Shown here piece after piece: positions 35,396-47,063 of a stretch of DNA of 64,000 nt (its first letter is position 1; the number at the start of each line of letters is the position of its first letter). The stretch covers positions 9,056,237 through 9,120,236 of the forward strand of contig CM035168.1 in assembly GCA_020205615.1 (NCBI GenBank), in the 5' to 3' direction. Both the position numbers and the translations under genes were made by a program. The notes under the pieces are model-generated. The model worked only from the letters and a program-made list of their open reading frames with translations, made no database searches and had not been told where the DNA came from. Source of the DNA: Panax quinquefolius (lineage: Eukaryota > Streptophyta > Magnoliopsida > Apiales > Araliaceae).

Positions 35396-35697
35396 GTGGT
35401 ATCAGAGCCAAACTTTATGCAAATTATTAATTATTTTAATTTCATATATGTATGGGTATGTATTTATAATAATTTATTGGGCATAATTTGTTGTATAAAA
35501 TTATTATTTTATGAAGAAAAAAATATCATTCGCAAACTGTACCTTGTGTCTCAATCTGTGTTTAAGAATGATTTTATCTTTCAAAAGCTGGTCATGAATA
35601 TGCATTAGATGCATGATTGGTTAATATTATATATAATATATATATTAGATTTAGTATGTTTACTGGATATCGTGTTAAAGGGTTCCAAAGTAATCAG

Positions 35698-35734
<37 letters not shown>

Positions 35735-35886
35735 CCTGCTACATGGGAAACCATGATGAGCTTAAACTTTGAAGCAATAGGAAATCACGAAAAATGTTTT
35801 AAAAAAAAATCGCGATCATATGTTCAAGATCATATGATTACTTAAGTAATATATATTTATTATATATTATATATATAACCTATGGT

Positions 35887-35924
<38 letters not shown>

Positions 35925-36638
35925 CTTAATAATTTTATAATTAAAATAAAAAGTTTATTTTAATCTTGAAATTGGATTTCATGCAACATAAAATTGCCCA
36001 TTAAATGATATTTATATATATATGGAATGATTTTATTTATTGATACATATGATGATATGTATGATAATAAATGAGATTGATTATGGACTATTGACCAATG
36101 TGATTGGATTTATTTTGGTTGGAAGTTTGAATGAATGTGTTTTATTAAATGGGGTCTCACAGATTGCCTTTTCTTCGATTTTCTTCTTGATGTAAATTCA
36201 ATGTCTCTCCTATGTACTTCCCCTTGACTGCTGATCAAGGTTTCTATTTAAATTAAATAATTTATGTAATAGGATTAGTTAGAATTTTTTCGAAGAATCA
36301 GATATCAAGGAGAAAGGAGCGATCGAAGACCCGTTTGTAATGGAGCCCAAGTTTAAATGTAATAGTTATATTTAAATGTTTATTCTTGCACCCTAGGGTT
36401 TAACCTTTTGGTTCACTTGGTGGCTCTAGTGAACCAAACTAGAATAAAAATCCATAATCAATCCGAGTAGAATATAGTATAATATATATGTGCATGCTAG
36501 TATTATATATATTATATATTATGCAAACATGCTTCGCATGTTTAATAATATGACGTGTATTTTATATATATATTTGCATGCACGCTAAACAAGATGAGAC
36601 AAATAATAACAAATCCCTCAAAGTTTTTATATATTAAG
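35396..36638 (+). other. Untranslated leader of Copia F
   Basis: Non-coding leader between primer site and lost gag. It matches, in reverse orientation, the leader of Copia J (roughly 47050 to 45285). It includes (TA)n tracts at about 35700-35728 and 35891-35920, and TTCACTTGGTGGCTCTAGTG near 36411. Sequence is cut at 36638 by Gypsy G. Confidence 0.75.
35397..35409 (+). other. Primer-binding site of Copia F (tRNA-iMet)
   Basis: TGGTATCAGAGCC lies one base after the LTR end, the standard initiator-Met primer site of plant Copia elements. Confidence 0.92.
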
Positions 36639-37815
36639 TGTAAGACCCCAACTTTTATGAATAAAGAATAATTTTCTCAAAATATATTTTTGAATATTAT
36701 GGTGTGAATTTGATATAATGTTATAGTTGTGGGTAATATTTAAAATTTTTGCAAAGTAAGTAAATGGTTATATAATATTCGATTAGTCGGGGAATATTCA
36801 TTTTAACAGGGAATATTCGTACGACGGCACAATCATTGGTGGACCCCACAACGGAAGTATTGTCGTAGTTAGAAAAACGATGAATTATCTTTTATATAAA
36901 ATAACGGCGGAAGTTTTACCGTTAAACCGTTGAACTACCCTAGTAGTAAAAGTACAAGATGTCTGGCGTGGTTGCATAGTAAGCACTGCGGTATTGATTA
37001 TTGATGCTTACGTGAGAAGTCACTCGCTTATACTCAATTATTGCTACAATAATTGCTTTGCATCATATCTCTCATATTATTGATTCGATTATTGTCACAA
37101 TATCATCTCGCATAATATGTTATATTATTAAATCAATAATTGAGACGACAAAGTTATTCATATTATTAAATTACAATATTTACAATGTCTAGAAGTTCAT
37201 CGAGGAGATGTTTGGTCATCTAATTGCGGCTACTAATAAGGAGAAATCCTTATCGGAAAGCCCCTCTTTCTCGGGAACGACTTGGTTGTTAAATATTGTG
37301 AGTTATAATATTAATGATGAATAAGTTCGTGTTGATTAAAGATAAAATTGATAGTTCCATTGTGTTTGGAATTATTAGTGTTAGTGGAAATCGATATTTA
37401 TTTTGATATTAATTGATGTCCGGAAGTTATCTTGACCCGATCGTAATTAATCGGATAAATGAGCAATTAATTGCTATTAATTCACATGATTATAACTATT
37501 TGTTCACATGTGTGTACTATTGATTCACATTCTTGTACTATTAGGGGAGTTGGTGCAAGATTGATAATACTTATATGACTAAGTTAAAAATGGAAGTATA
37601 GATGGAGGTACTATCTTTGTAATTCGTATTTTCACATGATTATAACTATTGATTCACATGATTGAACTATTGATTCACATTATTTACTATTAGGGGAGGT
37701 GGTGCAAGTTTGATAATACTTGCGTGACTAAATTAAAAATGAAAAAAAGTTGAAGGTATTGTCTTCAGAATATTTTGAGTCCCAAAAGCGTGCAATTATC
37801 GAAACTATATTTTCC

Positions 37816-37824
37816 TATAAATAG
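37816..37824 (+). promoter_or_regulatory. LTR TATA box
   Basis: TATAAATAG followed by AAGCTCATTCTTCC, identical in context to 52974-52982 in the 3' LTR. Confidence 0.65.
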
Positions 37825-37984
37825 AAGCTCATTCTTCCTTCATTTCTCACCAATTCACTAAAGCTATAGAGCAATTATTATAGAGAGAAAGAAGAAGAGA
37901 AGTCTGCTACCTCTCTACTCCAGTATTCAGTTTTTTCTAAGGTAAGGGGTATTATTTCTTTCGTATTAATGAAGAGAGCTTCTG

Positions 37985-38480
37985 TAATTCCATTCTTTAT
38001 TATTATGTTTGAATAACCTGTCTATGCGAAGTACCACATACATGGTGAAATTCTTCTGTTATTCCATTCTTTATTATTATGTTGAATAACTCGCCTACAT
38101 CAAGCAATCTGCATACATGGTGAAATTCTTCATTATTCCATTCTTTATTATTATGTTGGAATAACTTTATCATCTGAAATACCGCATACATGGTGAAATT
38201 CTTACATTATTCCATTCTTTATTATTCATTTGAATATCCTCGCTCATGCGGATTACGCTGAGACCGGTTCCATTCTTTATTATTACATTGGAATAACTCA
38301 TGCATGCGATCTACTACGTGCACGTAGTGAATTCTTTGTTATTCTATTCTTTATTATTCGTTGGAATATCACATGCATGCGGATTACGCTGAACCGGTTC
38401 CATTCTTTATTATTCTGTTGGAATAACCTGTCTGTGCGGTCTATCGCATGCATGGTGAATTCTTCTATTATTCCATTCTT
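37985..38480 (+). repeat. Tandem hairpin array in 5' LTR of G
   Basis: About seven imperfect units of roughly 60-70 bp with the TTATTCCATTCTTTATTATT core and TGGAATAAC partner, separated by GCATACATGGTGAA-type spacers. Confidence 0.8.
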
Positions 38481-38486
38481 TACTGA

Positions 38487-39190
38487 AAGTACTTTCCTGA
38501 AAGTATTCGTCACATGAAGGAGGTAAAGTTCATCAAGCTTGAGCAAAACAATATAACCATGGCGCAGTACGAAGCTAAGTTTGCCGAGTTGTCTCAGTTT
38601 GCGTCCCACTTGGTTGATAATGAGGAGAGAATGACGCAGATGTTTCTAAGAGTTTTGAAACCCGAGATACGTCAATACCTTATCTCTCATAAATTGTGTT
38701 TGTATTCAGATGTTATGAATAGGGCTCAGTGATTGGAGCGCGATAATGAGTCAACCCAACCAAGAGAGAGCAACCGACAAGTCGATAATACCAGTGGTAG
38801 TAGTCATCGAAGCGGTGACAACAAACGTGGAGGGAGTCAACATACCAGAAATGATAATCACTTCGGTGGTAATCATATCCATGACAATAAGAGTGGACAT
38901 TTCAAGAAGAGGAGATTCAACAAGGATGGAAAGACGTCAGCACCAACACCTGTTGTTAAGGAAGGAGAATGACCACAGTGGTCGTATGTTACAAATGTGG
39001 AGGGGAAGGACACATAAGTCCAAACTGCACGATGTAGTCCAAAGCGTGTTATAATTGTGGAAAAGAAGGTCACCTAGCCCGATTTTATCGTGCACCAAAG
39101 TCAAGTCCAGCTGGGAAGGAGGCATCAAAGGGTGTTCCCAAAAAGACAAAACCGATAGTTCAAGGGAGAGCGTTTGTCATAACCTCCTAA
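38487..39190 (+). pseudogene. Gypsy gag remnant of G
   Basis: Starts within the gag domain at the KYFPES equivalent. It continues MKEVKFIKLEQNNITMAQYE and LKPEIRQYLISHKLCLYS, then reaches a TGA at 38730-38732 where homologues read Leu. The Asn/Gly-rich linker continues to 38970. CCHC knuckles (CYKCGGEGHISPNC and CYNCGKEGHLARF, with the final Cys changed) lie near 38980-39090 with further stops. Confidence 0.83.
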
Positions 39191-39786
39191 AAAGCGAGGA
39201 ATCCGAACGAGGTGATCACGGGTAAGCTAATCATAAACTCTAGTGAAGTTTATACTTTATTTGATACCGGTTCTACCCATTCTTTTATTTCTTTTACTTG
39301 TGCTCAACGTTTAAATTTAACTCTGGAGAAATTAGACTTTGACTTATCTGTTGAAACTCCATTGGGAGAAACCTTCATTACATCCACTGTTTATAAGTCT
39401 TGTTTGATTCAGATCGGTAACCGCACGTTACATGTCGATCTTATTTCTTTGAAAATACTTGCATTTGATGTGATTTTAAGGATTAAATGGTTAACTACTC
39501 ATCATGCTAAAATCGATTATTTTTGTAAGGTTGTTATATTTCAAATTCTTAACCAACCTATTATACAAATTCAAGAAACCAAACCACTAAAGTCAATCAC
39601 TGTCATATCAAGTCATAAAGCTATTCGTTTATTGAAAACGGATGTCAAGCTTTCTTAGCCCATGTCACGGATTTAAATAAAAATACGTCAGATTTGAATG
39701 ATATTTCTATTGTTAATAAATTTCCTAACGTATTCCCTGAAGAAATTCCTGGCCTACCCCCAGAGTATGAAATTGAATTTTGTATC
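39191..39786 (+). pseudogene. Gypsy protease remnant of G
   Basis: RNPNEVITGKLIINS leads into FDTGSTHSFISFTCAQRL with an intact catalytic D-T-G. KILAFDVILRIKWLTTHHAK follows (homologues have GIDWL), then KSITVISSHK. A frame change follows, and the linker NDISIVNKFPNVFPEEIPGL and EIEF run up to the Copia J insertion at 39786/39787. The reading continues at 48959 across J. Confidence 0.85.
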
Positions 39787-41679
39787 TGTTAGGTTTGTAA
39801 TATTCATGTGCGCAATCAAATTGCATAAAAAGTGCGGAAGCGTGTAAAATCGAGTTTAAAAATTTACAAACCATATACGGATCATCTTTTATGCACAATT
39901 ATTAATTAAACGAAAAGATAACGAATGAGAATCATACCCTTGAAGATCGAGCTTCCTCAGGTACAAGTTCACCTCCAATCCTTTTCGCGTTCAACTTGAA
40001 TCTACCGGGTTTGGTTCCTTCCTTTGATCAACGTTAGCCACCCATATGTTTGGCCTCTAGAGGTGATCCACCAAGGAAGAAGAAAATTCAAGAAGAAGGG
40101 TGTTATTGGCTAAACCCTAGTTTTTCTATCTCTATAGAAAGGGTGTACTCTCCCAACAAATTAGAATTATTACGTATGTTGAAAAATCAACAACCCATAT
40201 ATAACCCATAATAAGACTCCTCTTATTAATAGATGTGGGCAACCCACCTTAACAATTAAGAAATTGGGTTTTATTTAATTAATTAAATTCTTTTAATTAA
40301 TTAAGCTCCCTAATCTTATTAGGGATAATTAATTAAACTCCTTTAACTAATTTTCCTTCCTAATCCAATTAGGAATAAATGAGAGTACTTATATTAAATT
40401 AATTCCTAAACTCTTTTAGAAATTAAAATAATAATAATTGTAATAATATTAATAAGACTCCTCTTATTAATTTATATTTAATATTTCTAAAATATTAAAT
40501 AATAAATATTAAGTTATTTAATTTATTCTATCACCATAGATTAAATTAAATATACATAACATATTATTACGATTATGCCATTAACTTCTTAAATAATTAT
40601 TCTTCCTTTTATGGTGTGACCCTTTAGGTTCTCCATATTAAACCCATTGTGAATAAATCAATTAGAACAATTCTAATCTTATTTAAATAAATAAATTAAA
40701 CAATTAATTTATTTAAATAAATAATATTTATTCTACAATAGGGATATAAGCCTCCCCAATGATCAACGACTTTCCAGATAATATAGATTTCAACATTAAT
40801 CATAAAAGAACCTTTGAGTAAATAGTTACCAGCATAATTTCAATCCTTCCACCATACAATGTCCCAATTAAATATAAGACATGGAATTCTTTGTCAAGTC
40901 TTATTTTATTTAATTATATGTATTTCGACTCTTAAATGCACAACTCCAAATAATGCAAATTAGAAACTCCTTTCTAATTTCATTACTCGCCTTAACCAAG
41001 GACTCTTTGGGTTGTCATTTATCGAATCACATAGGACATTTCTCTTCTTTTATTAGAAGTGGTAGATTCTTTATTGATCATACATTATCTCCATGTACAA
41101 CTTATTATACCCAAGCATACCCTTTGATATACCCTAAGGGTCTTAAGGAATAAGTCAAAGTATAACTCATCATACACAAGATACTATGATGATCTCAAGT
41201 CCAAGGATCACTTGTCTTACTATCACTACTGAGAATTCCTATTGACAGCAAATAAAACTCCATTAGGTATTCCTTAGCGAGCCACGTTCGATGAACTTAT
41301 TCTCTAATAAGCACCTACATACTTGCTTTAGTGTCTCCACACAAATGATCATGAGATCAATCATCCTCATCCAACGAGCAAGCAACGTATGTACCAATCT
41401 ATCCCAGGATTCACTAATCCCCAATTTAGTAATCCAATGATTGGGAACTATTTTAGTTTTAAGCTTTCTAAGAATTTAGATCTCATTAGAATGATCATCA
41501 TCATTATTCTAAAAGTGTTGCTTAAAACTATGGGTTTATCACATATTATAAAACAAAGACATCATGTAGATAATTAAAGCCTTTAATAAATTAATACTTT
41601 TATTAATAAATGAATAAGATTGTTACAAAGTATATGCTTTATCATCAAACATGATTGGCTTGTGTGCATACTACTTTCA
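39787..41679 (-). repeat. 3' LTR of Copia J
   Basis: 1893 bp, from TGTTAGGTTTG to CTACTTTCA on the plus strand. It is collinear with 47064-48953; by eye the differences are scattered and number a few tens. The open frame at 40953-41153 recurs in the other LTR and is not a gene. Confidence 0.92.
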
Positions 41680-41693
41680 ATCTCCCACTTGCA
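41680..41693 (-). other. Polypurine tract of Copia J
   Basis: Reverse complement GCAAGTGGGAGATT directly precedes the LTR in element sense. It is identical in kind to 57520-57533 in F. Confidence 0.8.
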
Positions 41694-43800
41694 CTAAAGC
41701 CAATCGTCATGATATCTTATACTCTTCGTCTCTAAGTGACGATTATCCTGCTGTTGGATAAGCTTTAGTTAATGGATATGTAATGTTGTTCATGAGAGTC
41801 CACTATCTCTATAGTGATTTCCCATCTTTCAATGATTCTTATAATCAAATGAAAGTGCCACAACACATGTTTAGATCCAAGATGAGACTTGGGAACTATT
41901 CCTAGTTACAGAATGAACTTTTAATCCAAACAATCAACTTGCGACTTCATTTATAGCTATATACTTTGTCTTTATCACTAAACCAACTGAACTCTTTCTT
42001 TGTTTGGAACCTTTCCAATTCAACTGCACCCTTTGCTCAAGATAACGCTTTACCTTAAAGTGGATTTTGATTTCTTGTGCATCTGAAAAACTTGAGTCTG
42101 TAAAGCCCTCTAGTTTTAATTCGCACCCACCATGTTTGCTCACATCCTTAGTGCTTGGGTTAAGAACTTTAAGATGTTTTTCACATGTCTTCGGTGATCT
42201 TCTCGAATATATAATGATCGACATCGGTCTCGTATATTTCATTGCATACATGATTGTCACTCATGCGATCTCTCTTATTTGGAGTCTATGGGGACTATTA
42301 AGAGAGATACACTCCATGGCTCATCAACATGAGACATCTTTTGGAGTTTGCCATGCTAAACGACTTTAGCATCAAATGAATATACGTTCTTTGGGTTAAG
42401 TCGAGCATCCTCTTAAATCTATCTACATAGATTTTATCCCCAATTAAGATACTCTTCCCAAATCATTCGTGGAGGATTGTTTAGACAACTTTATCTTTAC
42501 TGATTGTAGCATTGGTATGTAATTCCTCATCCGTAGTATATCAACATATAATACTAGAAATTTCACGACGCTCCCACTGACCCTTTTGTACACACTAGAA
42601 GTCTTACCTCATCGAATGTAACTCTGGATCATCATCTTCTATGATGTGTACCTCATCATCATCTATGATGAATCCATACCTCCTAGGTATCTTCGGTACT
42701 ATTCCAGATTTACGATTCGGTTGTGGTATAATAGGTCTATCTACAGGTTCCTCTTATTTGACTTATAGTGTTTTGTGGTTCTTGAACTTTTCAAGATCTA
42801 TTATCCTCCCACTAGCCCCTTCAATGATAAACGCCTTTATCTTAGAAGGCAGCGTGTTTCGTAACAAACACCTTTTGCTTAGTAGAATTATAGAACATAT
42901 ACCCTAAACTTACTTTAGGATGTCCCACAAATCGACACTTGTCAAATCTTGTCCCAAGCTTATCCTTTTGAAACCTTTTCACATAAGTTGGAACCCCTTA
43001 TCTTAACATACTTAAGATTAGGAATCCTCCATGTCCATAACTTTTATGGAGTCTTGGGGCCGGATTTTGAGGTTACCATTTTCGTTGATATGCAGCCATT
43101 TCTAGGACATTATCCCAGAAGGATATTGGAATGTCGGTAAAATCATTATGGACCGCACCATGTCCAACAAGGTACGATTTTTCATTCAGATACATCAATC
43201 AATTATTGCGTATCAGGATGTGTCCATAATGAGAAAACCATTTGAGATGATCTAGAAACTTATTGCACAAGTATTTATTCATTGATCTAATCAAAGAATC
43301 TTAATACTTTGTCAATTTGTTTTACTTCTGAATTCTTTGAACCTTTCAAATAATTCACACTTGTATTTTAGCAAATACACACATTCAACTCTTTGAATGA
43401 TCATCTCCTTTACTTATACTAATTTGTTCAATATGCAAAATTATTTTCATGTAAGTCAAGTATACTAAATTTATTAAGTAATATTCCAGTTCTATACAAC
43501 ATATTATTATTATAAATAGAACAACAATTGTTCTTAATTATAATACCAAAGATTTCATTGTCCAACAATAAAATGGAAATAATATTTTTAACAAGAACTG
43601 GAATACAATAACAACTTATTGACTTAATAGATTTGTCCGTAGGCATTGTTAAATTATAAGTTTCTATGGCTAATGCAGCAACCTTTGCTTCATTTCCCAC
43701 ACATAGGATTTCTTATCTTTGTTTAACTTTCTACTTCTGCTTGGTCCCTTCATAAATCTATATTTATGATAACCAAAGTCGGTATCCAATACCCAAGTAG
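41694..43800 (-). pseudogene. Copia pol remnant of J
   Basis: Read leftward from 43800: a protease trace (WVLDTDFGYH, with D-T-G changed to D-T-D), then the pre-integrase linker (GNEAKVAALAIETYNL and IIIKNNCCSIYNNNMLY, 43700-43428). Next come integrase pieces ([13 protein letters not shown] near 43165; GCPAYVK-like region before 42950) and the linker RKSGIVPKIPRRYG (about 42700). A deletion takes the first half of RT; the frame resumes at CVYKRVSGS and FLVLYVD (about 42550), where YVDD is broken. RNase H (LKLEGFTDSSF, ending near 41940) is also shifted. Many stops and frameshifts are present. Confidence 0.82.
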
Positions 43801-43866
43801 AACCTTGACTTAAAGAAAAATTTATTTTAAATTATGAACAAAATTGTTTTTGTAACCGAAACTTCA

Positions 43867-44670
43867 CTAAGCTTCTTTGGTTAGCCTCTGCAAGATGCTT
43901 CTCGCAGTTTCTTTCCAGTGTCCAAGCTTATAGCAGTGGAAGCAAACTCCTTTGCTATCCATATCAGTTTTATTCTTATTATCCTTTGTTTTTGCCTTTC
44001 TATTTACCTTCTTTGAATCGTTCTTCTTTTGTAAGATCCTTTGGCCCCTACCAAGAAGACATGGTCTTTCTTGGTTGAAAGTGACTCTCAACATTTTTCA
44101 ATATGTTAAGCAAATCAAATAAGGCGATATCTAGCTTGTTCATATGAAAAATTCACAACAATTAATGAAAGGAGTCCTGGAGTGAGTGCAAGATTAAATC
44201 TTGGTTCAACTCTCCATCCATGACAAAACCCAGTTGTCCTAATTGATCAATCAAATTGATTATGTTAAGAACTTTTATGCATCTATTATAGTGTCATTGG
44301 CCATTCTAGATCGGAAGAGCTCCTTAGATATTTGATATCTATCAGTCCTACTTTCTTTACCATCAACTACTTGATGTGCAGGAATATAGTAGGAGCATCC
44401 ATAGTTTCATCTTGTGTTTGAAGCTTGTTACTCATGGATGTGAGCATGATGCATTGAGCCAATCAGTGCATCATCTTGCCACTTTCTAAAAGTAGCAATG
44501 TCTTCCTCAGAGGCATTGTCTGCAACCATTGTAGGGATAAGCGTATTAAGGACATAAGATAGCTTTTCAGCCATGAGAACTTTTCTCAAATTCCTTAACC
44601 AATCCGTTTAATTGATTACCGATTAATTTAGCATCTAATATGCTTCGCAGATGATAGTAATTTTAGACAT
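43867..44670 (-). pseudogene. Copia gag remnant of J
   Basis: The likely start is the ATG at 44670-44668 (MSKITII), followed early by a stop. A gag/UBN2-type segment reads EEDIATFRKWQDDALIGSM near 44450-44510. A lysine-rich stretch leads to the CCHC zinc knuckle CFHCYKLGHWK (about 43925-43960), where a frameshift removes the final Cys. Gag would package RNA; this copy cannot. Confidence 0.8.
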
Positions 44671-47048
44671 TGTAAAATTCTGTAAATGAATTTGTAATTA
44701 ACAACATTTTAACATACATTCTTTTATTAATTACCAAAATAAATTAGGTCTTGTTTTAAATTGGTATCTCCCACTATTTTCTTCAAACTATATTACCCTC
44801 ACTTATATAGTTCGGCAAAATCTAATTAAAGATTTGCTAGTGAGAATAAGGATCCCATTTCAAATGTATATAGCCTTGTGGTGACACAACAAACTATATA
44901 TAAATAAATAGGTAGACAACTTTTGTCAATTACATCAACTATGCGACTCCTTTTCTTTTGCCTCTTAGATTATTTTGATCAAGTGGTGGCACATCCGAAT
45001 CAAAATTATCCAAGTTAAGTCCGACCTAGCACTCCATATATTCAAAAAAGAAAAATATCATCCTTGTGGTGACACAACAAAACAATATTGTTCAATTTTC
45101 TTTATAAGCATCAAATGTGATAAATTAACATCTTAAATACTTAATACTTTCCTTGTGGTGACACAACAAACTCATATTAAATATTTAATACTCTATTAAT
45201 TTTATCATGCTAGAAAGGCGACGCTCGATATTCCAAATATCTTTGAACGCTTAGGACTTAATATAAAAATTGAGGGTTTTGTTATTAAATTTGTCTCATC
45301 TTGTTTAAGCGGCGTGCATATATATATATAAAAATACGCGTCATATTAATGAACAACACGCGAAGCATGTTTGCATAATATATAATATATATAGTATAAT
45401 GCATTACATATAGAATACTATATTCTACCCGGATTGATTATGGACTTTTATTCTAGTTTGGTTCACTAGAGCCACCAAGTGAACCAAAAGGTCAAACCCT
45501 AGGGGTGCGAGAAATAATATTTAAATATAACTATTACATTTAAACCGGGAACTTCATTACAAACGGTCTTCAAGCGCTCCTTACTCCTTTTGCTCTCTAA
45601 TTTTCTAAAATTAATTCTAACTATTCCTATTACATAACTATTTAAAATAAATAGAAACCTTGATCGTGAATCGAGGGAAGTACATAGGAGGAGATAGAAT
45701 TTACATTCGAAAAATTAGAGAGAAGACGAATCACGCAGACCCCATTTAATAAAACCCATACATTCATGCATCCAACTAAAATAAAATCCAATCACATTTA
45801 TTGATAGTCATAATCAATCCCATTTATTATCATACACATCACCATATGCATCAATAAATAACATTCATCTCATGAATAATAAACATTTAATATATATATT
45901 GATATCATTTAATGGGCAAATTTATTTAGTATAAAATCTAATTTTGAATCAAAATAAACTCCTTTATTTTAATCCAAATTTAAATCAAAATAAAACTATT
46001 TTATTTTAATTTATCCAATTTTGAATGAAATAAACTATTTTATTTTAATCAAAATTTTAATCAAAATAAACTCCTTTATTTTAATTAATTATGGAATCCA
46101 ATTCCATATATAAAAAATCTTTAATTAAAATAAACTCTTTTATTTTAATTAATTATGGAATCCAATTCCATGTAAAAAAAAACTTTTATTAAAGGAAACA
46201 CGGATATTCTTTCCTATTCACAAATAAACTCCTTTATTTTGAATAATATGAAATCTTATTTCATATCTAAATAAACTCCTTTATTTAAGGAAACATGGAT
46301 TTTCTTTCCTATTCACAAATAAACTCTTTTATTTTAAATAATATGAAATCTTATTTCATATCTAAATAAACTCCTTTATTTAAGGAAATTATAGAATCCA
46401 ATTTCAACTCCAATTAGTTAAAGCATGAATCCAATTCCAACTCTAATTAGTTAGCATGAAATTTAATTTTAAAATTAAAATAAACTTTTTATTTTAATTA
46501 TAAAATTATTAAAATAAACCCTTTTTATTTTAAGATTAAAATAAACTTTTATTTTAATTATAAAATAATTAAAATCAATATATATATATATATATATTGA
46601 TAATATAAACCAAACATTGAATGTTTAATTTATAAAAGGGATCCTGATTGCTTATATATATAGTAATCAGATTACTTATATATATAGTAATCATACATAT
46701 ATATATATATATATATACCATCCGGGTTTATGTTACCTGCTAAAAAAAAATAAAATTTCGTGCATTCATGATTGAAATTGCCGAAAATCAAAACCGTTCC
46801 TTTTTCAAAATTTCCGTGGCTTGATTACTAATTTCCGTTTCCTTTCTAATAATTTCCGTGCCAGCTGAATCATGTAACTCCAAGCACGTCACTTGATTAC
46901 CTGCTGGTTTAAGTCCTGGGCATGATTTCCGGTTTTTTTTTTTTTTTTTTAAATTTTATACAATAAAAATTATGCCCAATTAAATTGTTCTAAACACATA
47001 TCAATATACATATCAAATATGAACAATTAATAATTAGCATAAAGGTTT
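44671..47048 (-). other. Untranslated leader of Copia J
   Basis: About 2.4 kb of AT-rich non-coding leader between primer site and gag. Three copies of CCTTGTGGTGACACAACAAA (44874-44893, 45062-45081, 45151-45170) can each fold. 45900-46560 is built of repeated AATAAACTCCTTTATTTTAA-type units. (TA)n tracts lie at 46577-46596 and 46693-46716. The part beyond 45285 matches the leader of F. Confidence 0.75.
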
Positions 47049-47060
47049 GGCTCGATACCA
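47049..47060 (-). other. Primer-binding site of Copia J
   Basis: Reverse complement TGGTATCGAGCC, an initiator-Met-type site with one change from TGGTATCAGAGCC-like sites, three bases inside the LTR. Confidence 0.75.
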
Positions 47061-47063
47061 ATT

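Larger units (their letters stand above)
36639..38484 (+). repeat. 5' LTR of Gypsy G, truncated
   Basis: Collinear with 51829-53490 of the 3' LTR: conserved block (37195-37290), TATA box (37816-37824) and tandem hairpin array (37985-38480). It breaks in an ATTCCATTCTTTA unit and continues directly in gag. Confidence 0.88.

Noticed and set aside
35397..35409. Possible tRNA-Met gene fragment
   Set aside because: It is only the 13-bp primer-binding site beside an LTR; no cloverleaf around it.
37985..38480. Regularly spaced repeats resembling a CRISPR array
   Set aside because: Units are imperfect, spacers are themselves repeated, and the array lies inside a plant LTR; plants have no CRISPR systems.
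40953..41153. Open frame of about 66 aa present twice (also 48231-48428)
   Set aside because: Both lie in the two LTRs of Copia J, antisense to the element; the repeat reflects LTR duplication and not selection.
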